From: Oscillibacter sp.
GTDB taxonomy: Bacteria; Bacillota; Clostridia; Oscillospirales; Oscillospiraceae
Reading direction: 5' to 3'
Length of the DNA: 64,000 nt
Assembly: GCA_017482345.1 (NCBI GenBank)
Contig: JAFUNB010000008.1
Span: 105,208-169,207 of the forward strand
A model generated the notes under the pieces. The model was not told the origin of the DNA, ran no database searches, and was given only the letters and a program-made list of their open reading frames with translations. Below are positions 42,093 through 50,112 of the stretch, in pieces. Every line of letters begins with the position of its first letter. Position 1 is the first letter of the stretch. A program made the translations under genes and the position numbers.

Positions 42093-42478
42093 ACGCCGGT
42101 CTCAATGCGCTTGGCCGCCACCACGGTGACCTTCTCCGCCACCATGGCGTTCAGCTGGCCCTCCTCCTGAATGGCGCTCCACTCGCAGCCGCTGTAAATA
42201 ACCTTTCGGTCCGGCTTGCAGATCACAAGAGAAAAATCTCTCAGCTCATAGAAATTGATGCCGTCAGACACGGCGTCATCTGTGGCGTACAGCCGGGTCA
42301 GTTCCAGCGTATACTTTTTCTGACCCTCAATGGTGGCCACAGGCTCACTCTCGCCAAAGGCCTCCACACTTTTGGAGGTCTTGGACGCCTTGGCGGTATA
42401 GCTCTGCACCACTGCGACCTTTCGTCCATCCAGCTCCAGATAGATATCGGAACTGGTAGGAAAACCCTTCATATCCAT
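42089..42478 (-). CDS. Tail tube protein (XkdM-like)
   Basis: The 129-residue protein fits the contractile-tail tube family: FPTSSDIYLELDGRKVAVVQSYTAKAS near the N-terminus and YELRDFSLVICKPDRKVIYSGCEW in the middle. It directly follows the sheath gene. GGAGGAAC lies before the ATG. Confidence 0.9.
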   Translation of the reverse strand: MDMKGFPTSSDIYLELDGRKVAVVQSYTAKASKTSKSVEAFGESEPVATIEGQKKYTLELTRLYATDDAVSDGINFYELRDFSLVICKPDRKVIYSGCEWSAIQEEGQLNAMVAEKVTVVAAKRIETGV

Positions 42479-42501
42479 ATGTTGTTCCTCCTGTCACGCC
42501 G

Positions 42502-43560
42502 TCAGACGGTGATATGCACCGTCAGATAGATCTGGTTCAGACCGTGGGCCACCGCGAAGCTGAACTCCACCAGACACACGGCGGGATCCTCCTCGGATGC
42601 GGTCACAGTCACATCGCCATAGCTGTCGATGATCTCCGCCGCCAGCTTCTTCTCCAGCTCCACGATCACCTGAGAACGGATGGCGCTGCGGTTTCTGGCG
42701 GTGTTCTTCGCTCTGGCAAACTTGCTTCTCAGTGCGCCTCTCAGAGCCGGAATGATATCATCGGCAATGAGGATGGTGGTCAACTCCCGCCAGGTGGTAT
42801 CCGCCGCACCACCGGTGGTGGTGCGGGTGGTGATGCCTCTCACAGGAGAAACCATACCGGCCACGCTCTCCAGCGGAGTCACGCCGCCGCGCACCAGCAA
42901 ATCGATGTCGTTGTCGCTGTACTCCTCCGCAAGGCCGCCAAGTCCCTTGATCTCCGCACCGTTCAGCGGCACGGCAGGATCCGTGCCGGAGGCGATGACG
43001 CCTGCCAGCGCGGCAGCCGCCAGTGTGCCGCCTACCGTTTCACCATTCTGGTTCAAGGCGTCGGGACCCACCAGCACCATGCGCTCACTGTTCAGTGCCG
43101 CCGCATGGGCCACCAGCTCCGCGGCACTCTCACCATAGCCGCCCACCACGGCAATTCGCTCTCTGCGGGCGGCAGAGGCGTTTTCCAGACTGGTGCGCAG
43201 TGCCTGATGGACGCTCTGGTCCGCGCTGTCGCAAACCACGATCTGCGCATCCATCTTTTCCATCACAGAAAATGCCGCCTGATAGTCGCTCAGCGTTGCC
43301 TCGTTGGCCACGCGCACCGCCACCACCACAGAGGCACCGTTCTGGAACAGCACACGCAGCAGCTCACTCATACCACCGGCGGTCTCACCAAAAATCGTCA
43401 CGCCGGCCGCATAGCTGGTCAGCGCCACCGGATTGCCCACAACGCTGCGGCTGGCCTTTGCCACCACGCCGATGCGCTTGGCCGCATTGCCGGAAGACAC
43501 CACGGCGGACGCATCATATACCGAGTACACGCCCGGTCTTTCATGCTTGATCTCACTCAA
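42502..43560 (-). CDS. Contractile tail sheath protein (XkdK-like)
   Basis: The 352 residues match tail sheath proteins: RPGVYSVYDASAV at the start, VTIFGETAGGMSELLRVLFQNGA, and the conserved C-terminal domain LIADDIIPALRGALRSKFARAKNTARNRSAIRSQVIVELEKK. This subunit surrounds the tube and contracts, which defines the particle as myovirus-like. Start TTG overlaps the preceding stop (TTGA) with GGGGG upstream. Confidence 0.95.
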   Translation of the reverse strand: MSEIKHERPGVYSVYDASAVVSSGNAAKRIGVVAKASRSVVGNPVALTSYAAGVTIFGETAGGMSELLRVLFQNGASVVVAVRVANEATLSDYQAAFSVMEKMDAQIVVCDSADQSVHQALRTSLENASAARRERIAVVGGYGESAAELVAHAAALNSERMVLVGPDALNQNGETVGGTLAAAALAGVIASGTDPAVPLNGAEIKGLGGLAEEYSDNDIDLLVRGGVTPLESVAGMVSPVRGITTRTTTGGAADTTWRELTTILIADDIIPALRGALRSKFARAKNTARNRSAIRSQVIVELEKKLAAEIIDSYGDVTVTASEEDPAVCLVEFSFAVAHGLNQIYLTVHITV

Positions 43561-44051
43561 GTGGTCATAACCCCCTTCAACTGAAAGTCCAGAAATGTCT
43601 CTGCGCCCTCACTGCTCTGAGCCACAAACACGGCCTGACAGCCCAGTTTGCCCCTGCGCAAAAACAGTTCCGTCTCTTTTTCCCATTTCAGGCCCTCCCA
43701 GGCCAATTCCCCGCAGCGGATGCCGCTGGGCAGTCCGCCCAGCAGCACATCCGCCGCCGTCTCGCAGCCGCTCTGACAAAGTGCGGCCTGTTTTCCCCGG
43801 ATCTCCACAAGGATCTCCGCCTCCAGCTGTTTTCCGTAGACCTCCTGCACGGTTCCGCGCTCCTGGTCGTACACCTCGCCCAGATAGTTGCAGAACCCCA
43901 GAATACTGCCTTCCACAGTGCCCACATCCACGGTGGCCACAGCGTCATCGTAATCCTTCATCCGCTCTGCCGGAAACGCCGCCATCGCCCGCAGGCCACG
44001 CTCCTGCAAGCTCTGGATCACCGCGTCCCGGATCTGTGTCATCTCTCTCAT
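43557..44051 (-). CDS. Neck/tail-terminator-like protein
   Basis: The 164-residue protein (MREMTQIRDAVIQSLQERG..., LGEVYDQERGTVQEVYGKQLEAEILVEI) sits between the head-tail stopper and the sheath gene, where the tail terminator or neck protein is encoded (XkdJ position). Sequence evidence alone is weak. The start overlaps the preceding gene by 4 bases. Confidence 0.65.
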   Translation of the reverse strand: MREMTQIRDAVIQSLQERGLRAMAAFPAERMKDYDDAVATVDVGTVEGSILGFCNYLGEVYDQERGTVQEVYGKQLEAEILVEIRGKQAALCQSGCETAADVLLGGLPSGIRCGELAWEGLKWEKETELFLRRGKLGCQAVFVAQSSEGAETFLDFQLKGVMTT

Positions 44052-44368
44052 GCCGCCTCCTTCACCTGCTCCAGCAGCGCCCACCAGTGGTTCAGCTCCT
44101 CACCGATGTAATAGGCTCTGCTGCTTTTCACACGGAAGGTGTGCGCACCCCACAGAACGGTATCTCCGCTCTCCACCTTGGCCAGCCCCAGATACAGCCA
44201 CTGCCGCTCATCCTCCCAGCCAAGTCCTGTCATGCTGGATGGCACACGCTCTCCACGCTCCGTCACCGGCTGTAAAAACGCCGTTCCGCTCACTTCCCCC
44301 TCCGCTGTGCGAAGGGTCACCGCCTGTCCGTAGTGCTCCAGGATATTCCGCATCCACTCCTGCGTCAT
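44048..44368 (-). CDS. Head-tail adaptor/stopper-like protein
   Basis: This 106-residue protein, with ILEHYGQAVTLRTAEGEVSGTAFLQPVTER and WALLEQVKEA at its end, resembles small beta-barrel head-completion proteins (XkdH/gp16-like). It overlaps the connector gene (ATGA). Confidence 0.68.
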   Translation of the reverse strand: MTQEWMRNILEHYGQAVTLRTAEGEVSGTAFLQPVTERGERVPSSMTGLGWEDERQWLYLGLAKVESGDTVLWGAHTFRVKSSRAYYIGEELNHWWALLEQVKEAA

Positions 44369-44733
44369 CCCTTCACCCCCAGAAAGGCAAATCCGCCGCT
44401 GCAGCCGGTATAGGGCGCCATCATCCGCTCCGCCGCCAGACGGAGCTCCTCCGCCATGGCGGCAGTTTCAGCACCCGCCCTGGTTTTCACAGTGATCTCT
44501 CCCGCCGTGAAGCCGGCCACAGCGCAGCCCTGCCGCGCCACGCAGAAATCCGCCGCCGCGGTAAAGGCAGCCGCACAGACAAAGGTGGTGCCGCAGTCCT
44601 CAGCCGTTACGCCCTCTGCCAGACGGCCCTTCCACATGGCGATGGCCGCCTCGCACAGCTGCTCCAGCAGCTCCTGTGCCTCCGTTTCCGTACCGGCGAC
44701 ACTGCCGGCCAGTGCAAAGACCATCTCCTCCAT
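44365..44733 (-). CDS. Head-tail connector (gp6/gp15-like) protein
   Basis: A 122-residue, mostly helical protein following the capsid gene by 5 bases: ELLEQLCEAAIAMWKGRLAEG and TAEDCGTTFVCAAAFTAAADFC. This is the position and type of the gp6/gp15-like connector (XkdG-H region) that joins portal and neck. Confidence 0.65.
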   Translation of the reverse strand: MEEMVFALAGSVAGTETEAQELLEQLCEAAIAMWKGRLAEGVTAEDCGTTFVCAAAFTAAADFCVARQGCAVAGFTAGEITVKTRAGAETAAMAEELRLAAERMMAPYTGCSGGFAFLGVKG

Positions 44734-44738
44734 ACGGC

Positions 44739-45770
44739 TTACAGAGTCAGGATCTTGGAGGCCTCGTGGAAGAGCTTCGCAAAGCCGGAGATGGAGGTAA
44801 TGGCAGCACGCTCCAGCTGACGGTCAATGAGCTTGTCATATTCCACGGAGACCTCGCTGCCGCACACCTGCTCCAGCGCGTAATTCTTGTCCAGGCCGAC
44901 CAGCATACCGGCAGGCAGAACGCTGCTGCGCAGCAGCTTGGCGCCCAGAGGATTGCCCAGCTCGCCGGTGCCCTGGAAATTCAGGCCGGTCAGGGGATTC
45001 TGGAACTCGGGCATCTTCAGCATGGCGCGCATCACGTCGCTGCTCACCAGCATGGTGTTCATGGTATAGGGATCGAACTGATTCCAGAAATCCACCAGGG
45101 CCTCATAGGTCAGCTGGCCGCTGGTGCCGGAGATGGGATCGGTACCCACCTGGAACATCTGGGCGGGATTGTTGTTGCCATCGCCCTCCACAATGGTCAT
45201 CAGGGCGTCCAGCAGCTGCTGACGACCCATGTAGGCGCCGATCTGGCGCAGAGTCACAGAGAACAGATCCAGCTTCTGGAAGCGGATGGCCTCATAGGAG
45301 GCCACCAGCATGCGGCCGCGCTTGTGCAGGCGCACCAGATTGTCCTGGGTGCGGATGGTGGTCTCAGGAATGGCGGCGCCTTCCTCCACGCGGCGCATCA
45401 TCTTGTCCTCCTCAGTGGGAACAGAGGTGATGGAACGGTAGTCCATGCCGTCAAAATGGGTCACAGTGGCGGCGATATGGGGCAGCAGGCTCTCCTGCTC
45501 CAGGCCCTGTCGTACCACGCGGGACACAAACTCGGGAAACAGCACCGCAGAGTCGGTGGTGTGGAAGAATTTCTCCACGCAGTCGGAGCCGGCGCCCTTG
45601 ACCTTGATGTCAAAACGCTTCAGCTGACGCTGGAAGGCGTCCATACCCTCCAGAGGGGTACCCTTGTACTGCTCGCTGGGATCCAGTTCCTCCAGAGTCT
45701 TGGAAAAGCTTTTGCCGCTTCGGCCATACATGCCCTTTTCCAGTCGGATGTTTTCGTAATGATAAGCCAT
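44739..45770 (-). CDS. Major capsid protein (HK97 fold)
   Basis: The 343 residues are a phage major capsid protein: an N-terminal delta-like helical part (1-60), FHTTDSAVLFPEFVSRVVRQGLEQ, then RRVEEGAAIPETTIRTQDNLVRLHKRGRMLVASYEAIR (E-loop/P-domain region) and DPYTMNTMLVSSDVMRAMLKMPEFQNP. It lies after the decoration gene with AGGAGGAG upstream, so it is likely highly expressed. Confidence 0.9.
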   Translation of the reverse strand: MAYHYENIRLEKGMYGRSGKSFSKTLEELDPSEQYKGTPLEGMDAFQRQLKRFDIKVKGAGSDCVEKFFHTTDSAVLFPEFVSRVVRQGLEQESLLPHIAATVTHFDGMDYRSITSVPTEEDKMMRRVEEGAAIPETTIRTQDNLVRLHKRGRMLVASYEAIRFQKLDLFSVTLRQIGAYMGRQQLLDALMTIVEGDGNNNPAQMFQVGTDPISGTSGQLTYEALVDFWNQFDPYTMNTMLVSSDVMRAMLKMPEFQNPLTGLNFQGTGELGNPLGAKLLRSSVLPAGMLVGLDKNYALEQVCGSEVSVEYDKLIDRQLERAAITSISGFAKLFHEASKILTL

Positions 45771-45785
45771 GTTTTTCTCCTCCTT

Positions 45786-46130
45786 TTACAGCATAAAGGT
45801 GACAGTTTTCGTCTCGGGATCCAGGTCCACGACCAGATAGGCACGGCTGCCGCTCTTGTAGGAAACGCCGCCGTTGCCATCGGAAGCCATCTCGCACCAG
45901 CCCAGATTGGGGGTGTTGCCGCTGTAGGAAGCGGTCACCATGCCACGCAGTGCCACTGCGCAGGCCTTGCCGTCGCGGGCAGCCACCTTTACCTTGCCGC
46001 AGAACGGCTCACCGGCAGTGCAGACGCCCACAGTCTCAGTGGCGCTGATCTTGACGATCTGGCCCTCCTGAACGCCGTCCGCCATAAATGTGGCCACCAC
46101 CTGGCCAATGCCCTCATAGGAATACGTCAT
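45786..46130 (-). CDS. Capsid decoration-like protein
   Basis: A 114-residue beta-rich protein: GVQEGQIVKISATETVGVCTAGEPFCGKVKVAARDGKACAVALRGMV. Size, composition and the place directly before the capsid gene fit DUF2190-like decoration proteins that stabilise the shell. AAAGGAG precedes the ATG. Confidence 0.72.
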   Translation of the reverse strand: MTYSYEGIGQVVATFMADGVQEGQIVKISATETVGVCTAGEPFCGKVKVAARDGKACAVALRGMVTASYSGNTPNLGWCEMASDGNGGVSYKSGSRAYLVVDLDPETKTVTFML

Positions 46131-46156
46131 AAAAATTCTCCTTTCAAAATTCGTCC

Positions 46157-46996
46157 TCAGACGAGAAATGCAGTTTCATCGTCCTGCCGCACAGCGGCAG
46201 TCTCCCGCAGCTGGGGCGCCATGCCAAAGCGCGCCTCCACCTGCCGGTCATAGACCCGCTTCAGCTCCAGCAGTTCTTTTTCCTCCAGCTTTCCGGCCAT
46301 GCCCGCAAACACGGCGCCGTCCAGCCGGTCGTCCGCCAGCATGGCCAAACGCACCACGTCCTGCCGCAGCTCCTTCATGTACTTCTCACCCAGCGCCGCC
46401 TTCTGCTGCAGCTCCACTCTTGCCCGCTCCTCCTGGCCAAAGCGCTTGACCACGCCGGCGTTTCTCTGGGCGGGAACCGCCACAAAGGACCACTCGTAGG
46501 CATCCTTGGGTTCTCTCAGCTCCACGAAGCACAGCTCACCGCCGTACTCCTGTCCCTTCACGTGCTGACAGCCGTCCTCCGCGCCGCAGATGGAGCAAAC
46601 GCGCCGGGCCATGCTGCAGCCCACGCTAACCTCTTTTTTGATGCCGCCCTCGATCTCCGCGATCAGGTCGGCGTTTTTCTCCGTCCGCAGCAGATAGGCC
46701 CATGCCTTCAGCCAGCAATAGCCGTCGCCCGCCATGGTCACCTGCGCCGGCTCATGCACCACCTCGGTGCGATAGATGCGGGCGGTCTGACCGTGGGCGG
46801 ACCACTGGTGGTCAAACACGCCGCTTTTGCCCACAAACAGCGTGCCCAGCTCCTCCAGTGCCTTGGGATCAAACCGCTCCCAGTCCCGGTCCACCTCGTT
46901 GTCACACAGGCGCACCGTAAACACATACACATCCGCCTCGTCCAGCGGACTTTTGGTAAATCGGTTGATCAGTGCCAATTCTTCCTTGATCTGCAT
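46157..46996 (-). CDS. Prohead protease/scaffold (XkdF-like)
   Basis: The 279 residues resemble XkdF-type maturation proteases: VYVFTVRLCDNEVDRDWERFDPKALEEL, FDHQWSAHGQTARIY, KKEVSVGCSMARRVCSICG and EWSFVAVPAQRNAGVV, followed by a helical scaffold-like tail (190-260). CSICG with GCQHVKG suggests an unusual zinc knuckle. The ATG at 46996 follows GAGGAGGAG. Confidence 0.8.
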   Translation of the reverse strand: MQIKEELALINRFTKSPLDEADVYVFTVRLCDNEVDRDWERFDPKALEELGTLFVGKSGVFDHQWSAHGQTARIYRTEVVHEPAQVTMAGDGYCWLKAWAYLLRTEKNADLIAEIEGGIKKEVSVGCSMARRVCSICGAEDGCQHVKGQEYGGELCFVELREPKDAYEWSFVAVPAQRNAGVVKRFGQEERARVELQQKAALGEKYMKELRQDVVRLAMLADDRLDGAVFAGMAGKLEEKELLELKRVYDRQVEARFGMAPQLRETAAVRQDDETAFLV

Positions 46997-47007
46997 GTTT
47001 CTCCTCC

Positions 47008-48156
47008 TCACAGGCTGCTTTCAGCCCTGTCGTTTTCGATCCGCAGCTTGCGCGCCTGCTGTCGATACAGCTCAGCCCGGGCCTCTTCCACCTGATCCTG
47101 CAGGTTGATCTCATCCCACACCACCGCAAAGCCGCAGGTGTATCCGTGCATCCGCAGCCACAGCCGGCACACCCGCTCCACAGCCGGGGTCAGCATACGG
47201 CGGATGGCGGTGATCTCCGTGGTCAGCATATCTGCCTGCTGGGAGCTCATTCGCTCCGTGGAGCTCCAGCTCAGGCCCAGCATAAAGGGCGGGATGCCGG
47301 TCTTTGCCACGATCTGCTCCAGGATCTGCCGCACCGGCACCTCACTGTCCAGGATGGGTGCGTCTCCGCCGATGACGCGGATATCCACGTCACCTACCGC
47401 CACGAAATCCCGCACACTGCCGCTGCGGGTATCCTGCATGGCGCCGGACCACTGCTGCGCCAGCTGGCGGCTGCGCTCCGCGGCCTGTCCCTCGCCGTTC
47501 TTGCAGGTCACCGCAAAGCGGACGTTGCCGCAGCGCTCCCAGTTGACGCCGACGGTGTGATAGATCTTCATGAGGATATCCGCCATGAAGGGCAGTGACC
47601 GCAGCAGCGACACGCCGTAGGGGTGCTCTGTCTCAGGGTGCAGCGGTGTAAACAGCAGCAGCTCCTGTCTGGGCAGCGGGCCAATCACGCCGTGCTCATC
47701 CGGCCCGCAGATGAAAAACTCCAGCGGGTGCTCGCCCTCCCGGATCTCCAGCCGGTCCATCCGGCCGCACAGCAGGGCGCCGATGTCCCGCATGTTTCCT
47801 GCCGGCACGATCTCACCCACCGCACTGCCAAAGGTCAGCATGGAATCCAGATAGCAGTCCAGAAAGGCATTGATGCCGTACTGGCCCCGACCTACCGGCA
47901 CCGTTCTCAAAAATTCCTGTAAGTCTCTCTGTGCCGCCGGATCCGTACACTCCGCTGTAACGCCGCCGCACATGCGTACCAGCTTGTAAATGGCGGCGTC
48001 CACCAGAGGGACTGCCTCCCGCACCTGTCGATACAGCTGCATTTCTCCATGCCGTGTGGGAAGATATCCCCGCAGCATCCCGAAGGGATGCCGCTCACCG
48101 TCCCGCAGCTGTACCGGAACGGCTGCCGCCGGCTCCTGTTTTTTGAACCATTTCAC
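47008..48156 (-). CDS. Portal protein
   Basis: The 382-residue protein matches phage portals (XkdE/DUF-like SPP1 branch): MKWFKKQEP, YRQVREAVPLVDAAIYKLVRM, PYGVSLLRSLPFMADILMKIYH and AKTGIPPFMLGLSWSSTERMSSQQADML. The portal forms the DNA channel bound by the terminase and later by the neck. GTG start. Confidence 0.92.
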   Translation of the reverse strand: MKWFKKQEPAAAVPVQLRDGERHPFGMLRGYLPTRHGEMQLYRQVREAVPLVDAAIYKLVRMCGGVTAECTDPAAQRDLQEFLRTVPVGRGQYGINAFLDCYLDSMLTFGSAVGEIVPAGNMRDIGALLCGRMDRLEIREGEHPLEFFICGPDEHGVIGPLPRQELLLFTPLHPETEHPYGVSLLRSLPFMADILMKIYHTVGVNWERCGNVRFAVTCKNGEGQAAERSRQLAQQWSGAMQDTRSGSVRDFVAVGDVDIRVIGGDAPILDSEVPVRQILEQIVAKTGIPPFMLGLSWSSTERMSSQQADMLTTEITAIRRMLTPAVERVCRLWLRMHGYTCGFAVVWDEINLQDQVEEARAELYRQQARKLRIENDRAESSL

Positions 48157-48184
48157 GCTCCGCGCTCTCCTCCATTCTTGTCTG

Positions 48185-49423
48185 TCATCTCATTCGCTCC
48201 ACCCAGGTGGCCGCGAACGCCTGCTCCTGACTTCGGGTCAGATCCATCGCAAAATACCGCATCTCGTCCATGGCGTGGTCATGCTCTTTCCGGGGGGCAT
48301 CTTTTCCGCCCCGCTCATCCCAGCAGTACTGTTCCATCTCCCGCAAACAGTCTCCGCACTCTCTGCACAGCACGATCCGTCCCTGCTTCAGCAGATCCGC
48401 CGTCACACGAATCCCGTCCGCCACATCGTTAATCGCCTTTACCACGGCAAAGCCCTCTCTGCGCAGCGTCTCAATAAAGCTGGCCGCCGAAGGATCCACG
48501 ATGACCCGTTCGATGCTTCTCTCTCCTGCCAATGCTTTCAGATCCTCCGCGTATTCCGCGTCCGTTTTCTGCCATCCCTCTCTGCGGGAATCAAAATACA
48601 TCTCCCGCACCCGATACCACACGCTTTCCCGCCTGCCCCATAAGCCGAAGGACGCCGGGTTTGCCGTACCGTAGTCCACGGAGATGCGCCAGCAGTCGAA
48701 CCCACCCTCAGGCGCGGGCACGCTGTCTCGCTCCCGGTCAAAAAAGTCATAGACCAGTCCCTGTGCAGCCGTCCACTCGCCCAGAACGAACCTCCGGTAA
48801 AACACGCCGGAATAGGCCCGGTGATACCGGCTTTTGATTTTTCCGGACAATGCAGGGTTGTCTTCCATCGTAAAATGGAGGTACAATGTATTTCGTTCCC
48901 GGGCCTTCAGGATCCACTCCCGGTAAAGCCAGTGCTGCGGACCCTCCGGGTTACAGTTCAGCCACAGTCTGCTGCCGGCCACGCTGCATCGTGCGCAGGC
49001 CTGTTCCACAAAGCTGCGCGGCATCAGCGCCGCCTCATCCAGCAGCACGCCGGCCAGGGTACTGCCCTGGATCAGCGCCGCGCTTCCCTCATCCTTGCCG
49101 CCGAACAGCAAAAAGCGGTTTTCCCTGCCGTTGAACCGCACCACCAGCAGGTTTTCACTCCGTTTTTCCCGGCAGGAAAACCCCATTCGCCGCAAATAGG
49201 GCAGCAGCTCTGTCAGGAGATTTCTCCGTAAGGATGTGATCGTTTTGCCGCACAGGCCAAACTGCTGGCCGTCGAACCGGGCCTGGGCCCACAGGAAAAA
49301 GGACACGCCCATGGCAAAGGTCTTGCCGCTTCGGACTGCGCCGTCACAGATGATGGCCTCCCAACCCTCCTCCCTGTACCACCAGGTGAGCACCTTTTTC
49401 TGTTTCGGGGAAAATTGAAGCAC
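48185..49423 (-). CDS. terL: Terminase large subunit (PBSX family)
   Basis: The 412 residues show an ATPase domain with Walker A GAVRSGKT (28-35), Walker B GVLLDEAAL near 130, coupling WLNCNPEG near 155, and an RNase H-like nuclease domain with acidic residues in ISVDYGTANPASFG, VIVDPSAASFIE and DHAMDEMRYF. All catalytic residues appear intact. It packages DNA into the capsid. GTG start right after the small subunit. Confidence 0.95.
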   Translation of the reverse strand: MLQFSPKQKKVLTWWYREEGWEAIICDGAVRSGKTFAMGVSFFLWAQARFDGQQFGLCGKTITSLRRNLLTELLPYLRRMGFSCREKRSENLLVVRFNGRENRFLLFGGKDEGSAALIQGSTLAGVLLDEAALMPRSFVEQACARCSVAGSRLWLNCNPEGPQHWLYREWILKARERNTLYLHFTMEDNPALSGKIKSRYHRAYSGVFYRRFVLGEWTAAQGLVYDFFDRERDSVPAPEGGFDCWRISVDYGTANPASFGLWGRRESVWYRVREMYFDSRREGWQKTDAEYAEDLKALAGERSIERVIVDPSAASFIETLRREGFAVVKAINDVADGIRVTADLLKQGRIVLCRECGDCLREMEQYCWDERGGKDAPRKEHDHAMDEMRYFAMDLTRSQEQAFAATWVERMR

Positions 49424-49424
49424 C

Positions 49425-49895
49425 TCAGTCGTGTTCCCATCCCCCTTCCTCCCGGGCCGCGGCTGCCAGCACCTGATACAGCTCCTCGGCGCCCTGTCCG
49501 CTGCTCCCTGTCTCCAGCAGTCCGCACAGCGCTTCCAGCGCCTTCACCCGGTCCACAAATTTGATCTCCACGCCGCCCTTGTCCGTCACCCGAATCTCGG
49601 CCACGGCGGAAAGATCCATTCCTTCCGTCTCCGCCTCGCGGCCCTGCAGCGCCAGCTTTACGCCGTCATTGGCCTGGCCAAAGGCAAGCTGCGCCAGCCG
49701 CCGCAGCACATCCTCCCGGCGCAGCTGCCCGGCTGCCGCCTCCCGCATCTGCTCCAGCTTTGACTGCACAGATTCCGATGCCAGCTGCGCAAAGCCGTCG
49801 CTGCATCCGGCCTCATCGGCAGCCCGTTCCACATCCATCGTCCGCAGATAGGCTTGACAAAATTTCCGCTGCCGTCCGCCGGAGGTCTCTCTCAT
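49425..49895 (-). CDS. terS: Terminase small subunit
   Basis: The 156 residues have the N-terminal DNA-binding part of Terminase_2 proteins, QRKFCQAYLRTMDVERAADEAGCSDGF, a helical centre and an acidic C-terminus. It recognises the DNA to be packaged and recruits TerL. It is the first gene of the block; GGGGAGG lies before the ATG. What DNA it recognises decides whether the particle packages itself or host DNA. Confidence 0.85.
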   Translation of the reverse strand: MRETSGGRQRKFCQAYLRTMDVERAADEAGCSDGFAQLASESVQSKLEQMREAAAGQLRREDVLRRLAQLAFGQANDGVKLALQGREAETEGMDLSAVAEIRVTDKGGVEIKFVDRVKALEALCGLLETGSSGQGAEELYQVLAAAAREEGGWEHD

Positions 49896-49932
49896 ATCAC
49901 TCGCCTCCCCTCACCCTTGGCTCCCAAACGGC

Positions 49933-49960
49933 AAAACGTGTACGAAAACGTACACGTTTT
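49933..49960. promoter_or_regulatory. Perfect palindrome upstream of the phage-like operon
   Basis: AAAACGTGTACG (49933-49944) and CGTACACGTTTT (49949-49960) are exact inverted repeats around AAAA. They end 38 bases before the terS start and are followed upstream by an AT-only stretch (49961-49998). A regulator operator is likely; a hairpin in the leader is the alternative. No consensus promoter is recognised nearby. It does not match the LexA box. Confidence 0.6.
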
Positions 49961-49990
49961 TGAAAAATTTTTTAAAAAATATTTTTTGAC

Positions 49991-50020
49991 ATAAAAAACC
50001 GCCTCCAGACAAGCCGGCGG
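49991..50020 (-). terminator. Terminator-like hairpin in the terS-kdpD intergenic region
   Basis: On the minus strand CCGCC (50016-50020) and GGCGG (49999-50003) can pair and are followed by TTTTTTAT. No gene ends here on that strand, so it could be a leader attenuator of the phage-like operon. The stem is short. Confidence 0.35.
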
Positions 50021-50074
50021 CGGATGACTCAATGCGCTTCATTCCCATTCTTAGCAGAAAATTAACGTTCTCTT

Positions 50075-50083
50075 TGGTATAAT
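50075..50083 (+). promoter_or_regulatory. Extended -10 promoter of the kdpD-like gene
   Basis: TGGTATAAT is an extended -10 element with a perfect TATAAT (50078-50083), 29 bases before the start codon. No good -35 box is seen, which suggests help from an activator. Confidence 0.6.
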
Positions 50084-50112
50084 AACTATAATTGTTGAAA
50101 GGTGGTTTTTGA

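Noticed and set aside
35929-49895. Interpretation as a tailocin (phage-tail bacteriocin)
   Set aside because: Terminase, portal, protease and capsid genes are present and look intact; tailocins lack them, and a tail fibre for target binding is missing here.
49933-49960. LexA box in front of the terminase operon
   Set aside because: The palindrome CGTGTACG/CGTACACG does not fit the CGAACRNRYGTTYG consensus.
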